The translations under genes and the position numbers were made by a program. The notes beneath the pieces were generated by a model that made no database searches, was not told the origin of the DNA, and was given only the letters and a program-made list of their open reading frames with translations. Of a stretch of DNA of 64,000 nucleotides, positions 11,894 through 22,119 are shown one piece after another (the first letter of the stretch is position 1; each line of letters opens with the position of its first letter). The stretch covers positions 992,001-1,056,000 of the forward strand of contig JAHQRK010000014.1 of assembly GCA_019828595.1 (NCBI GenBank). Reading direction: 5' to 3'. The DNA comes from Aphanomyces cochlioides. Taxonomy: Eukaryota > Oomycota > Saprolegniomycetes > Saprolegniales > Verrucalvaceae.

Positions 11894-11957
11894 GAACAGA
11901 ACGATGAAATTCATGGAACATTACCGTATCACCCCGCGTGTTCACCTTTTATTTCAG

Positions 11958-12157
11958 TCAACACGGCCAACAAAACGGCTGTCAAATCCCTCTTTCCCAG
12001 CACAGGGAATGAAGTTGACGAAGTTGTCGAAGAAATATTCAGAAAACGTGCGGAACCGAACGGTGGATTTCGCACCGAAGAAGACTCGAATTCAATAATT
12101 CGTGCGAAGAATTTGAAGGTAGAACTTCGTGCAGAGTTTTTGGAGTTTTTTCGTTAG
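11958..12157 (+). CDS. Candidate last exon of CRN gene 1
   Basis: After a TTTATTTCAG acceptor, 65 codons are open from VNTANKTAVKSLF to ...LEFFR then TAG. Joining needs donor GAG|GTGTCA at 11826, which keeps the frame and replaces the 22 codons before the stop at 11893. A diverged third copy at 39106-39284 keeps the same frame with mostly conservative changes (GGFRTNEDLNP against GGFRTEEDSNS), which argues for coding. The donor is weak and the intron (132 nt) is longer than its neighbours, so this remains a prediction. Confidence 0.5.
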
Positions 12158-12720
12158 TTGTAGTAGCGAACAAATTTTCTAACTCGATTGTTTTTCACGA
12201 TATACAAGTCCATCCACTTTGAAGGGACTGCAATAACGTTACTGTTTCAATATCAATTTTGCATTACAAAAGGTCCATTTTCCTGTGTTTGATGACAAAG
12301 ATAATAGATTTTAGCAACTGTGGATTCCATACCTCTAGCATGTGCTTGGAAGGTTCCTTATCCGTGGCCTCATAGTATTTTCCGATAGTCGTTTCTTATC
12401 CGACCATCCTAATGGCGTTGGTGCATTTTCGTTGTTTCATTGAGCATGCAACTTGGACAACGTCGTGCGTTACGTTCTGACATGGAATGACTCCTTGATC
12501 CTTCCGTGTCTGAAGTGGCAAGCAATCAGTGGCAAGCAATCCACACATTGGATGATTTTCACGACAAAGCATACCATTTATTTTGGAGGTTATGAGAATC
12601 ATTCAAGACACAAATTAGTTGTGATAACAACACCACCTTGCTCCGTAGTCAATAACTTTGTCTACAATGGAGCCATTGGCATGTGCACTCGACAGTTGAT
12701 CGAGTCAATATTGGTTTCAT

Positions 12721-13995
12721 TCAGTATAGTTTTGCGTTGGTCTGGGCAGTCCGAACAGCATCCTTCAAATACTCGAGCCACGCTCCAGAAATTTGATTGC
12801 AAGCCATTTGCGTTTGTTGAACAAACGATGCTTCGTGTCTGTCCTGAGATGGACTCAATGCCAGCCCCATCCTGCTGGCTTGTTCAGTGAGGGGAAGGAA
12901 TCCTTTGTCATTGAAATACAGTGACGAGACGCTCAAGATCGACACACGTGTCCATGATGTACCGAGGCGAGTGGCAACCACCCTATGACAATATTTAACA
13001 TCCAAGAATTCTCGTTGAATTCGTACCAAGTCATGCCTTTGTTACGAACAGGCTTTATTTCAAATTTGTCGTCGTGCAGGTTTTGCCCAACAAAGACAGT
13101 TCGGTTGGCATCTTCATTGAATTCACGGTACAAAATGTTGCTTGGTTGAGAGCCTCCATTAGTATGAGCGATCCGTCGGATGTAAGTCATTGTCGGTGAT
13201 ACTCGACTGACAATCTGTGCAAAATTTCAATGAATGGTTTGCACAACTCTGTGTAGACTTTACCTCTGGGTCGATATAACTTGTCGAGCCATCCCAAATA
13301 TCAATAGATCTGAGTCGATTGACAACACATTTGCGGACTGGATCAACGACTGCTTCGAGTTCAGCTGGTATGTCTACTTGAAATCGCCATACGAGCTGAA
13401 TATCGTTCATGTTGCTCATATCTGTGTGGAAATCGCATTGTGCTTCTGTTGACACATGGGACCAGAAGTTATAGCGATGCAATAGAGCTTCTGTGTTGTG
13501 GTACAAGAGCTGAGTCAACCAGTCCAAGCCATGCTGCCTGCAAAGTGGATCCGATGCGGTAAGCGTAACGTGATGGAGACTTAAATGTGACGCGCTGTAT
13601 GGTAAAGTGTGGGGTCCACGCTACATAAAGTACGATCAAACAACGAAGACTACTGAGAGATAAGTTACCGCAATGCCTTTGGCAGAAGCAATCCACTTGG
13701 TCATACCAGTAATTACATTCAGTAGTCGCTGGCGTTGTTGTCTCAATCGCGAGTTGTCGTTCAAGGCAGTGTAAGTGTCTTCGTGGAGAGCAATAGCGAC
13801 TTGATCCCAAGAGAGAAGGTGCTTATGGCTTGATTTCTTGGCCCATTGTCGGCGTTCGTTCTCAAGTCGCGCGACCAGTACCTTGAGCTTATACACTTCA
13901 TTTTTCTCGCGCTCACGGCGCTCTCTTTGGAGAATCGTTCTCCGTGTCTGTCTGGCGATCTTCTCGTCATGAATACCTGCTTGTTCGAGAAGCAT
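12721..13995 (-). CDS. Basic/coiled-coil plus START-like domain protein (gene A)
   Basis: Four exons (about 13995-13669, 13620-13264, 13214-13027, 12982-12721) join in frame to about 377 residues. The N-terminus is a bZIP-like basic stretch (RQTRRTILQRERREREK) with a coiled coil. It is followed by the family-typical MTKWIASAKGIA, then GPHTLPYSASHLSLHHVTL...CRQHGLDWLTQLLYHN, and a lipid-binding START-like half with TDMSNMNDIQLVWRFQVDIP...YIDPE and MTYIRRIAH...TVFVGQN. It ends AWLEYLKDAVRTAQTN. It converges with CRN gene 1 on its left. Introns are GT-AG, 46-53 nt. The START assignment is from overall pattern; lipid ligand and role are unknown. It looks intact. Its last two exons lie inside the block shared with 34753-35310. 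Confidence 0.75.
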
Positions 13996-14171
13996 GACCA
14001 AAGCAAAGTCGCGTGTGCAGGGTATGTACACCTGTTCTTGATGGACTTTGATCACCAAACTGCATACTATTAATACAATACTTACTGTATGTTCAAAATT
14101 AATTTCCCAAAACAATATTGTCGTTTTTGTCCAAAACTGGAAATTTGAGGTGTTTTGAAAATGTTTCAAAT

Positions 14172-14316
14172 AATTGACGCATACACTATTTAAAGTTTAC
14201 ACAAACATTTTCTTCAATTCTGACCATTAAATAGTGTAATTTCAAACGTTTGAAATATTTGAAAACATGTTCGAAACATTCAATTTCTTTTCACTTGAAA
14301 TTTGTATGCGTCAATT
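14172..14316. repeat. Small inverted-repeat unit
   Basis: AATTGACGCATACA (14172-14185) is mirrored by TGTATGCGTCAATT (14303-14316), and an inner pair ACACTATTTAA/TTAAATAGTGT is nested inside. AT-rich and MITE-like, but no clear target duplication was seen. Confidence 0.4.
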
Positions 14317-14484
14317 GTTGCGTCAATTTGCTTGCGTCAAAATTTATTCCGCACGACTCCAGTTTTTTATTAAAACCACAATAATTCAATAATACTCCGG
14401 AGTCCTCTTTTTTATAAAACTTGAATTATTCGAATTAAATTTTCCAACTGTGATCAGAACAGTAATTTTGATGTTTCTATTTCG

Positions 14485-14787
14485 ATGTGTGACGGGATCC
14501 AGAGCCTGGTTGGTCACGATTGCCAACAGTATGCCGCTGGCGATGGATTCCTTGTCGCATGCGGTGACTTCGTGATTATTGCTGATGAACTACCTGATGC
14601 GAAATTTTTATTGGAAGGAGGGATCCAAACACATTTGCTGAACTTTCTTCTCAACAAGTTGGACAGATTCCCGCACATCTTTGAACAGCTGTGGCCTTGT
14701 AAGCTGGATGTCGTTTGCTTGAGAAACATGCGCTGGGCTATTATTTCACATGATTTCATTCATACATCGTCTTGCTCACAAGGTTGA
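14485..14787 (+). other. Unassigned 100-codon frame
   Basis: An ATG frame (MCDGIQSLVGHDCQQYAA...) between START gene A and a Harbinger-type element. No recognisable domain, and the opposite strand is also open over most of it. Included only because nothing else fills this stretch; it may be non-coding. Confidence 0.2.
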
Positions 14788-14926
14788 AGCGGATTCTCCG
14801 CTCAAAATGGCAATAAAATTAGCAACATTGGAACAAAACCAGAAAAAATCATATTATTTATATTGCTCCTGTACCCCTTGGGAACACAACTATTAGTAGG
14901 AACAATTTTAGATTGAATAAAAATAA

Positions 14927-15782
14927 GAGCGCGTTCGGGTGCCAGCGGTATTCGTGAAAACTTCATTTCATGAAATTCGATCTTGTGTGATTTCATGAAA
15001 ATGTTATTTATAGACCGTCGATCAGTCGAAATTCGACCGAGCAATCGCCAGACGTCTATAAAATAATATTCGAGTATTTGTTTTGGAAGTTTCCCAAAAT
15101 TTGAAGACCACTGAAGACAGAGCAAGCAAGAGAGCATGGAAGACGAGAGCAAGCAAGAGAGCATGGAAGACGAGAGCAAGAAAGCATTGACAACCTCGTT
15201 GTGGCGATGCACCCACAGCAGCACGAGCAGATCAGCTGCTCACCATCAACCAGACGTGCTCGAACTCCCGTCAGACACTTGTCCCCAGAGCAATACAGTT
15301 CTCGTCCTGGTTTACCGACAGACATAACTTCACTTACACCATCCAAACAGGTACTCCAGCAGTGATAAACCCCGCCAGTCCATGAACCAACAACTATAAG
15401 CCCAAAGAGCTTTTCGTCGTGCGGTTCTCTGAGCTCCAGTTTGCATGATAAACTCTTAAATTCGATAATGAATTGTTCATTCCAAATATTCATTTTTAAG
15501 ATATATATAATTTGATGGGGGTCCACCAATGAAAATGCAGCGTCGATTTTTCGAACGGTTTGGATATCTCTCGAAAACCGACCGAATCCGGCAAATTTGG
15601 CCAAAATTGACAATATAGGTCATGACCTATATTTCATTTTCATGATTTTCACATATTTCTATCTGATATTGTAAAAATAAAATGACATCCGAACACGTCA
15701 GAAAAACACTAATTTCATAAAATCGTGTTTTTTTGTGAAATCTGGGAAATTTTGTAAAATAATTTGGCATCCGAACGCGCTC
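14927..15782. mobile_element. Non-autonomous PIF/Harbinger-like element (TAA target duplication)
   Basis: Terminal inverted repeats GAGCGCGTTCGGGTGCCA (14927-14944) and TGGCATCCGAACGCGCTC (15765-15782) differ at one position. Both ends are flanked by TAA (14924-14926 and 15783-15785), the TWA target expected for Harbinger elements. Subterminal regions are rich in TTTCATGAAA-type palindromes. A 27-bp tandem duplication (two units, about 15132-15185) lies inside. No transposase is recognised. A long minus-strand frame (15613-15056) is Cys/Ser-rich from the tandem repeat and is not believed to be a real protein. Confidence 0.75.
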
Positions 15783-16098
15783 TAATATAGGTACAGCAAC
15801 AATTGTAACGAATTTTCAAGATCACTTGACCCCAAAATTAAATAAAAACAAACAGGTACAGGATCATACCACAAGGCATCTCATTTGACTAGAGAACAGT
15901 AAGGTTTATACAGTATAATCAATGGTATCTACTTTATCTCTACGTGGGCAAAGCCATGTCCCTGCAAAGCCATGATGCAGCCGCCAACTTTTTGTCTTCG
16001 AATCAGTTGGAGCATCATCTTAAGTTTACTAAGCTTTAACCAATTATATTGTTTTAATAATATATTGTCGATTTGGTACAAATTTCCACTTCCTGCGC

Positions 16099-16192
16099 AA
16101 TCGAATCACGCCAGTCGAATCGCGCCGCCAATCGATCACGCATCTGATTGGATAAAAATAAATTATAAATTGATTTGATTGGTCAACTATAA
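16099..16192. repeat. Dispersed repeat, copy 2
   Basis: Begins CAATCGAATCACGCCAG like the copy at 9178 and continues with CCAATCGA and GATTGGATAAAAATAAATT. It lies just upstream of the SDR gene. Confidence 0.5.
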
Positions 16193-16307
16193 ACAACAAT
16201 GTCACCCCTGAACCATCATCGATCATGCTCCTGTGTAGTATATTGTAAAGTTGATCTAACGTTACAATAAGATTCCATGAAGTCACAAGAAGTCATTTTT
16301 GAATTTC

Positions 16308-17207
16308 ATGCCTTTCTCCTTCAACGACATCCCTAACTTGGTCGGCAAAGTCGCACTTGTGACTGGCGCTAGCGCTGGCATTGGCTTCGTTACAGCTCAT
16401 CAACTGGCCAAGAAGCAATGCCACGTTATTCTTGCATGCCGCTCCAAAGCCAAGACGGACCGTGTGATTGAAACCATCAAAACGGCCACACCGGACGCAA
16501 AACTCGACTTTATGGAGCTCGACCTCATGAGCCTCAAGTCTGTCCAAACCTTCACGGAGGCTTTCAAGGCTCGTAACTTACCGCTCCATATTCTCGTCAA
16601 CAATGCTGGCGTTATGGCACCACCTTTTGAATTATCTGACGACGGCATTGAATCCCAATTTGCAACGAACCACGTGGCTCACATGGCATTGACCACACGC
16701 CTTCTTCCCATTTTGGAAGCGTCAGCACCATCTCGCATTGTTGTCGTCAGCTCTAGTGCTCACACCTGGGCTCCTTCGGTTGGCATCAACTTCGACACGA
16801 TCAATGACTCAGGAGCTTATTCCCGATGGACCTGGTATGGCCAGTCAAAGCTGGCCAACATCTTGTTTGCTCGAGAACTATCACGTCGTCTCGAAGAGCG
16901 TGGTGTGCGCAATGTATACGTAAATGCGTTGCATCCTGGTTTTATCCAGTCTGAATTGATGCGCCATACCAATTGCATTGCCCGTTTTGTCGTGCGGCCA
17001 TTCCAACTGAGCACCGAGGATGGTGCAAAGACCCAAATTTATGTAGCTACAAGCAACGATATTGTTAAAAACGACTGGCGCGGCAAGTACTTCGCGCCCA
17101 TTGCGCAACTCTCCGAATCCAACGTGCTCAGGCAAGACATTTATTTGGCCAAACGATTGTGGGATTTTACCGAAGTGGTCATTGAAAAGTTTATTGGAAA
17201 GCCTTAG
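16308..17207 (+). CDS. Short-chain dehydrogenase/reductase (retinol dehydrogenase-like)
   Basis: A single-exon, 299-residue classical SDR. The nucleotide-binding TGASAGIG is at about residue 17, NNAGVMAPP near 97, the catalytic Ser region VVVSSSAH near 146, and the YGQSK catalytic Tyr-Lys near 175. The HPGFIQSEL segment after the active site matches the WWOX/retinol dehydrogenase subgroup, which oxidises or reduces lipid-like alcohols and ketones with NAD(P)(H). The first ATG in the frame is at 16308, directly before SFNDIPNLVGK. Substrate cannot be read from sequence. It sits upstream, on the same strand, of a flavin monooxygenase. Confidence 0.88.
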   Translation: MPFSFNDIPNLVGKVALVTGASAGIGFVTAHQLAKKQCHVILACRSKAKTDRVIETIKTATPDAKLDFMELDLMSLKSVQTFTEAFKARNLPLHILVNNAGVMAPPFELSDDGIESQFATNHVAHMALTTRLLPILEASAPSRIVVVSSSAHTWAPSVGINFDTINDSGAYSRWTWYGQSKLANILFARELSRRLEERGVRNVYVNALHPGFIQSELMRHTNCIARFVVRPFQLSTEDGAKTQIYVATSNDIVKNDWRGKYFAPIAQLSESNVLRQDIYLAKRLWDFTEVVIEKFIGKP

Positions 17208-17950
17208 AGCTATGGCATTGCTCATTTTCATGTATTTTTCTCGGCGTTAAGTTCATATCTTCAAAATGAAGTCGTGCGTTCAATGAACAAACAAAGAGTA
17301 CATTGGGAACATGTAGATATATTGTGTGAAGTTATTTCGTGCCCAAGCATTTTTCATCGGTGAAACATACTCATCCCTTTATCTCGATACATTCAGAACA
17401 ATGCTGAATGGCTCGTCATATAACATTTCAGCAAAGATTTGCTTGATGCGATGCAATGCAGTCAGGCATTATCGTCGTGACATGAAAATTGCCCGCTGAA
17501 TGAACACCAAACAATCTTATTGTCAGTTCCTGAAAGGAAACAAAGCAATCAGTTCAAGTCCACATGAATCTCGTCGCAAATCATGAAATTTCCAGACGTC
17601 AACGATTTGCTTCCGGTGGTGTCTTCCTCATTAGAGCCTGATCAACCATCCACGGCGGGTTTCATTAACAATTTTGCTGCCAAATAGCGATTAAAATGCT
17701 CTCAACGGTCCCTCCTTCTCCATTTATATTCCATCATCTTAACAAATAAAGCGATGTCTAGATCGTCGCGAAGAGCAGAGGTTTAGTTGTGATAGAAAGA
17801 CGCAAATTGAAATATCATTTTTATGAAGCCCAGAGAGATACCGTCAGAATTTATATTTCGTGCCTTTCTATAGCACATTATCAATTTCTACAAGGTTGAC
17901 ACGACTTCAGTTGTCTTCCCGCTACAAATGCGTCGCCACCAACATGGTGC
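17208..17950. other. Intergenic, nothing recognised
   Basis: AT-rich spacer between the SDR and monooxygenase genes, with no frame or repeat I can support. It presumably holds the promoter of the monooxygenase. Confidence 0.4.
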
Positions 17951-19393
17951 ATGACTCTTCATAAGTCAATTTTCCAGCTCATGACCAAGTTTGTCGTCGT
18001 CGGAGGCGGTCCTGTCGGTTGTCTTGCTGCTCTGCAGCTTGCCAAGCACGGCCATCACGTTACAATCTATGAAGGACGTCATGAAATCCCCAACGATCCT
18101 GAACAGAGTTACCCGATTGGAGTCAATCCTCGCGGCTTGCATGCAATCGAATCCGTCGCACCTGATGTTGCTGCCCAAATCCGTGAAGAAGGCCGTCTTG
18201 TTGATGCCTGGGATATCTACGCTGGTCGACGTCGTGTCGCACATCAGCCGTCTGGAGTTGTCTATGGAACATCCCGTGGGGCTGTGAATCTCCACTTGTG
18301 GCACGCGTGCGAACAACTCCCGGACAAAATTACATTAGTCATGCGTCATCGCCTCCGCTCGATGGATTTCAAAGCCAAAACACTCACGTTTGAAGTCATG
18401 GATCCTCAGAACCCAAATGCCAAGCAATCCGTTGTTGTCAATGCTGAAGACGCACGCATTATTGCAGCCGACGGTGTTCATTCCACAGTCCGCACCTGCG
18501 TTCAAGATGCGGACTCAGGATTTCTCGTCGATGTTCTGCCTTGGACCAATGAATACCGTGTGCTATTTGGTACGCCGGGAAAACTTACCGATGAGATCGA
18601 CCCAGCTTTGCACTACATTTTCACGGGCGGCTACACTGCTGTTATTGACAACGGTGGGCAATTGCAATGGACGCTGACGACCACTGTTCGCGATGCAGAC
18701 AGCGATTCAAGTCTGTCTCAACTCGTCCACGAGAGTGAAGCCACTGACGACAACATTGCAAAACTGAAGAAGTGGATCGATTCCATCGCGCCTGCATTTG
18801 CAGTACTAGTGTCTGAGCAAGAATGGTCCAAGTACTTTTCGCGACGGACTTACCGTGGTGCTGTTGTCCATTGCAATCGTTTCCACTCCGGCGAATGGGT
18901 TGTTTTACTCGGAGATGCCGCGCATTCCGTTCTTCCACCCACTGGGGAAGGCATTAATAGTGGCATGGAAGACACGTTTGTCTTGTCGGAATGCTTGGCC
19001 AGCAGTGATGAAGCCGATTTGTTTGAACGCTACACGGCAGCTCGTAAGCCCGACATCCAAGCTCTGTTCGACTACGCCAGCCATCTCAACACTAGCCCAA
19101 CGTTCGCCGGCGAACGCATTGCACGCCTCATCTTCTTGATTGCGGAAAACTCTTCCAAGACAAGTATTGGCGAGAATTTGTTTGGCCCATCGGGAGCCAA
19201 ACGATTGCCGTACAGGAAAATTGTCGAAGCGTGGCGACTGCGTCGTGCAATTTGGCTCAGTCTCGCTCGGCTCATTACTTATCCTCTAGCAGGAATTGCT
19301 GCATTGATCTCACTGCCATTCTCGCTCTTCAAAGCCAAGACACCCAAGAAGTTGGAGAAAACACCTCAAAAACAACTTCAAGGTGTCGTCTAG
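17951..19393 (+). CDS. FAD-dependent monooxygenase, kynurenine 3-monooxygenase-like
   Basis: A single-exon frame of 480 residues. The Rossmann FAD motif is VVVGGGPVGCLAALQLAKHG (about 13-32), followed by the YPIGVNPRGLHAI segment seen in kynurenine 3-monooxygenase relatives. The second FAD motif is LLGDAAHSVLPPTGEGINSGMED (about 317-339). A C-terminal hydrophobic stretch (LITYPLAGIAALISLPFSLF) followed by Lys-rich residues suggests a membrane anchor, as in kynurenine monooxygenase of the outer mitochondrial membrane. Starts are possible at 17951 and 17981; the second puts the FAD motif almost at the N-terminus. Function as a true kynurenine hydroxylase is inferred from family resemblance only. 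Confidence 0.82.
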   Translation: MTLHKSIFQLMTKFVVVGGGPVGCLAALQLAKHGHHVTIYEGRHEIPNDPEQSYPIGVNPRGLHAIESVAPDVAAQIREEGRLVDAWDIYAGRRRVAHQPSGVVYGTSRGAVNLHLWHACEQLPDKITLVMRHRLRSMDFKAKTLTFEVMDPQNPNAKQSVVVNAEDARIIAADGVHSTVRTCVQDADSGFLVDVLPWTNEYRVLFGTPGKLTDEIDPALHYIFTGGYTAVIDNGGQLQWTLTTTVRDADSDSSLSQLVHESEATDDNIAKLKKWIDSIAPAFAVLVSEQEWSKYFSRRTYRGAVVHCNRFHSGEWVVLLGDAAHSVLPPTGEGINSGMEDTFVLSECLASSDEADLFERYTAARKPDIQALFDYASHLNTSPTFAGERIARLIFLIAENSSKTSIGENLFGPSGAKRLPYRKIVEAWRLRRAIWLSLARLITYPLAGIAALISLPFSLFKAKTPKKLEKTPQKQLQGVV

Positions 19394-19455
19394 CTGTTAA
19401 AAACACAAGAATTCGATGTTTCTGTTTACCATATCTCCATCGCACTCGTTCAGAG

Positions 19456-21237
19456 CTAGTTAGCCGGTGGGCTTGCAAGTTGCTGTAGCGCGAAGTACTC
19501 GTCTTGGATGCACTTTAGAAAGCGCTCGGGTTGTGAAAAGATGCCGGAATCGATTTGAACACTAATCCCCAGAGCATCGCCCATGCTGTAAATCGCAACT
19601 CCCAAATGAACATTAGGCGGTGGCGGCACGTAGCCATTCAACGACAATAGGGCATGGCCAGAAAAATCTACGTCGAGTCTAATTTCAAACTCCACGGGCA
19701 TTTACGAACGTAAAACATGAGGAGGTCCACGGACATTTGAGATTGCCACGGAGGAATGCGACGTTATAAAGCGAATCGCTCGCGGCAAGAGCCACCTTGG
19801 TAATTGTGCGATGGCTAAGCTGATAGCATACGTCATTTGCCTCTCGAGACTACCTACAAGTCATGTTGACCTTACAGGTTAAAGAGGAACGTGGAGTCAC
19901 CTTTGGCTTGCTTCATTGACGCAATGACTCGCTTCGTGCGATCCAATGGACTTGACTCTCCCACGGGTAAATCAACCAACAGACAGCTAAATTGATTGCT
20001 GCATGGATTTTTCGTTGGAGAAAACTTGAGATGGAAGGGGGGACTTACTCGGGGGTATTAATTGGTTCACTCCGTGGGCGCATATCTACTGGAATGCCTA
20101 CGATAGAGAACTAATTTGAGTGGGGATCAATGGAACGGAGGATATTACCAGCGCGGAGTATAAAAGATGATCTCAAGTTCATGTCGGGCTCGTCGAGGAG
20201 CAGCATAGTGCGTAGGGCACCAGTAATACACGATACAAAGATGTCATTGACAGTCGCTTGCATGCCCAAGCGCCTCGCAAGTTGTTTTGTCTCCTTGACA
20301 CTGTAGTGAGTTGTATAAAATAGTCTCTTGCGCCTTCTCCCTAGCCACATAGTGCATTTATCGCACGGGTCAATTTATTAGTACCTCCATTCGGTGGTTT
20401 CAAACATGTCGAAGGCTCTGGGCGTGTCATAAACTGCCACCATTTGCAAAGATAGAGCCAAAGCGACCAAATGATAAGCTTGAGTCTCTTCAACAACGAG
20501 GGAGCCTGGTAGCGCGGCACGCGAACCATTGGTGGTGGGATTTTGCTGTCACTAAGGCGCACAAAAAAGGCGTTCACCGATGCTGCAAGAGTGTAAGCTC
20601 TGATGAAACTTCTGAATATACAAACCACCGTCGCCAATGCTGTGATGTATTCGCCAGAGTAAATGTGTTGTGTTGGCATCTTTTCCTCGAGGCGATATGA
20701 CATAACAATGCCAAAGTGGATGTGCTCGATCCAATGGCATCGCGCTCATTTGCTCAGCGAATTCCAATGGCGTTATACTGTCGTCTACGATTTCATCTTG
20801 TCAAAGAACGAAGTACGGTGAGAAAAGTGACCTAAGTTCACGGCGTGAATATGCATCGCGGGGTCAAAACTGACGTCGGCTTCGAATTCCCCATCAGAGT
20901 TCACAGTTGAGCAAAAGCGCCAAAAGAATAATTTATCTTCCGCCATGCGCTTCCGAATCAAGCTCACAACGTTTCCGTGGGACCAGCACCTGCAGTCCAC
21001 GTGATTTTCAGTTGAGGCAGGAAATCGAATTTGTACCCGTCCACAATCATGAGAATGGTCATGATGGATAAATGAATCTCATCTTCTGTTAAGAGCGTCA
21101 CCGTGCCAATTGAACGGAAGAACGACGAAGGGCGTCTAGAAAAGAATGGATGATAACCGCCAAAGCAATGTGGAGACTTGCCTGAGGCGGAGGTAAGTCA
21201 ACAAGACAAGAAGCGTCGACAAAGCGAGGGCGAGCAT
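19456..21237 (-). CDS. Wax ester synthase/DGAT-type O-acyltransferase
   Basis: About ten exons joined by short introns give one frame. It starts at MLALALSTLLVLLTYLRLR (TM anchor), then VDGCWSHGNVVSLIRKRM, FDPAMHIHAVNLD, MPLDRAHPLWHC, and the catalytic HHSIGDG (HHxxxDG) near 20640. It continues with GMQATVNDIFVSCITGALR, AGIPVDMRPRSEP, ISNVRGPPHVL, and HFSGHALLSLNGYVPPPP to the stop at 19456. This order matches bacterial and plant WS/DGAT enzymes, which esterify fatty alcohols or diacylglycerol with acyl-CoA. Without splicing it looks frameshifted; with 44-53 nt introns it is intact. The first intron (about 21182) uses a GC donor (CAG|GCAAGT). It is on the strand opposite to, and convergent with, the monooxygenase. 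Confidence 0.82.
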
Positions 21238-22119
21238 GGTATTCACACTCTCAAGAGAAAACTGTAAATTGATTCCCCAACGGTCTTGTGCACAAACCTT
21301 GTCCCATGAGAACGAGGTCGTTATCCCATGAAAACAAGGAGACTGAATTTCACGACGGTTAAACAGTCTATTGAATTCCTGGAATCTCGAAGAAGTCGTG
21401 GCAACCAAATGAGTTTTTCCGGGGAGTCTCGATCAAGATGCTTTGGTTAACTTTGCATCATGCGTACGTAGTGCCAGTTGGGTTTTCCTTTGACGTGTAG
21501 ATTTCAGGCAATTAACACTGAAGCATGACATGAATGCTTAGCTCAAGTATCGCTTCAATTTTCCTCTCACCGAATGCCATTCATGGCTTCCGACAATTTT
21601 GATGCGAAATACATCATATGCAGACTCGATACAAGCTGAATCTCGTTGGCAAAGTGGGCAGCTGAGAGTCTAATGTACCTTTGCGAATGCTTGTAGTGCA
21701 AACTGACTGAATGATAAGGCATATATGACAGCATTTGGCTCCAGTGTTCATATCTGCACCACACTCTCTTCTTCGCGAAAGGGATCTTTCGGTTCAAATA
21801 CTCCTCTTCTAATGCCTAGACTCCTTCAGATCCAGACCAACTACAGGTTAAAGCGATACCAAAGAGAAAACAGCTCGTTGACGACGTCGCCGGCTTGAAG
21901 AACACATACTGACTGTGAAGTCTCGTGCACCTTGGACATGCTTGTCAAACGGTGCATGAAAGAAAAATGATAGAAAATGAATGATTTAATTAAACAATAA
22001 AGAATACTAATATAGAAATTTATAGCAATATTGAAAATGTCGATTTTTTCATTTATTTAATTGCTTTTTGTCAATGATCCAAAACGATCTTGACAAGCTG
22101 ACAGCCGCCCCTTCTTCCA
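21238..22119. other. Divergent intergenic region, nothing recognised
   Basis: Lies between the starts of the acyltransferase (minus) and mannosidase 1 (plus), so it probably carries both promoters. Small frames here show no family motif. Confidence 0.4.

Noticed and set aside
15056..15613. Long minus-strand frame rich in Ser, Cys and Leu inside the Harbinger-type element
   Set aside because: The repeats in the protein come from a 27-bp tandem duplication, there is no family motif, and the whole frame lies between transposon ends.
19456..21237. Acyltransferase as a pseudogene with many frameshifts
   Set aside because: Every frame change can be removed by a 44-53 nt intron with acceptable borders, and the joins fall in conserved family blocks.
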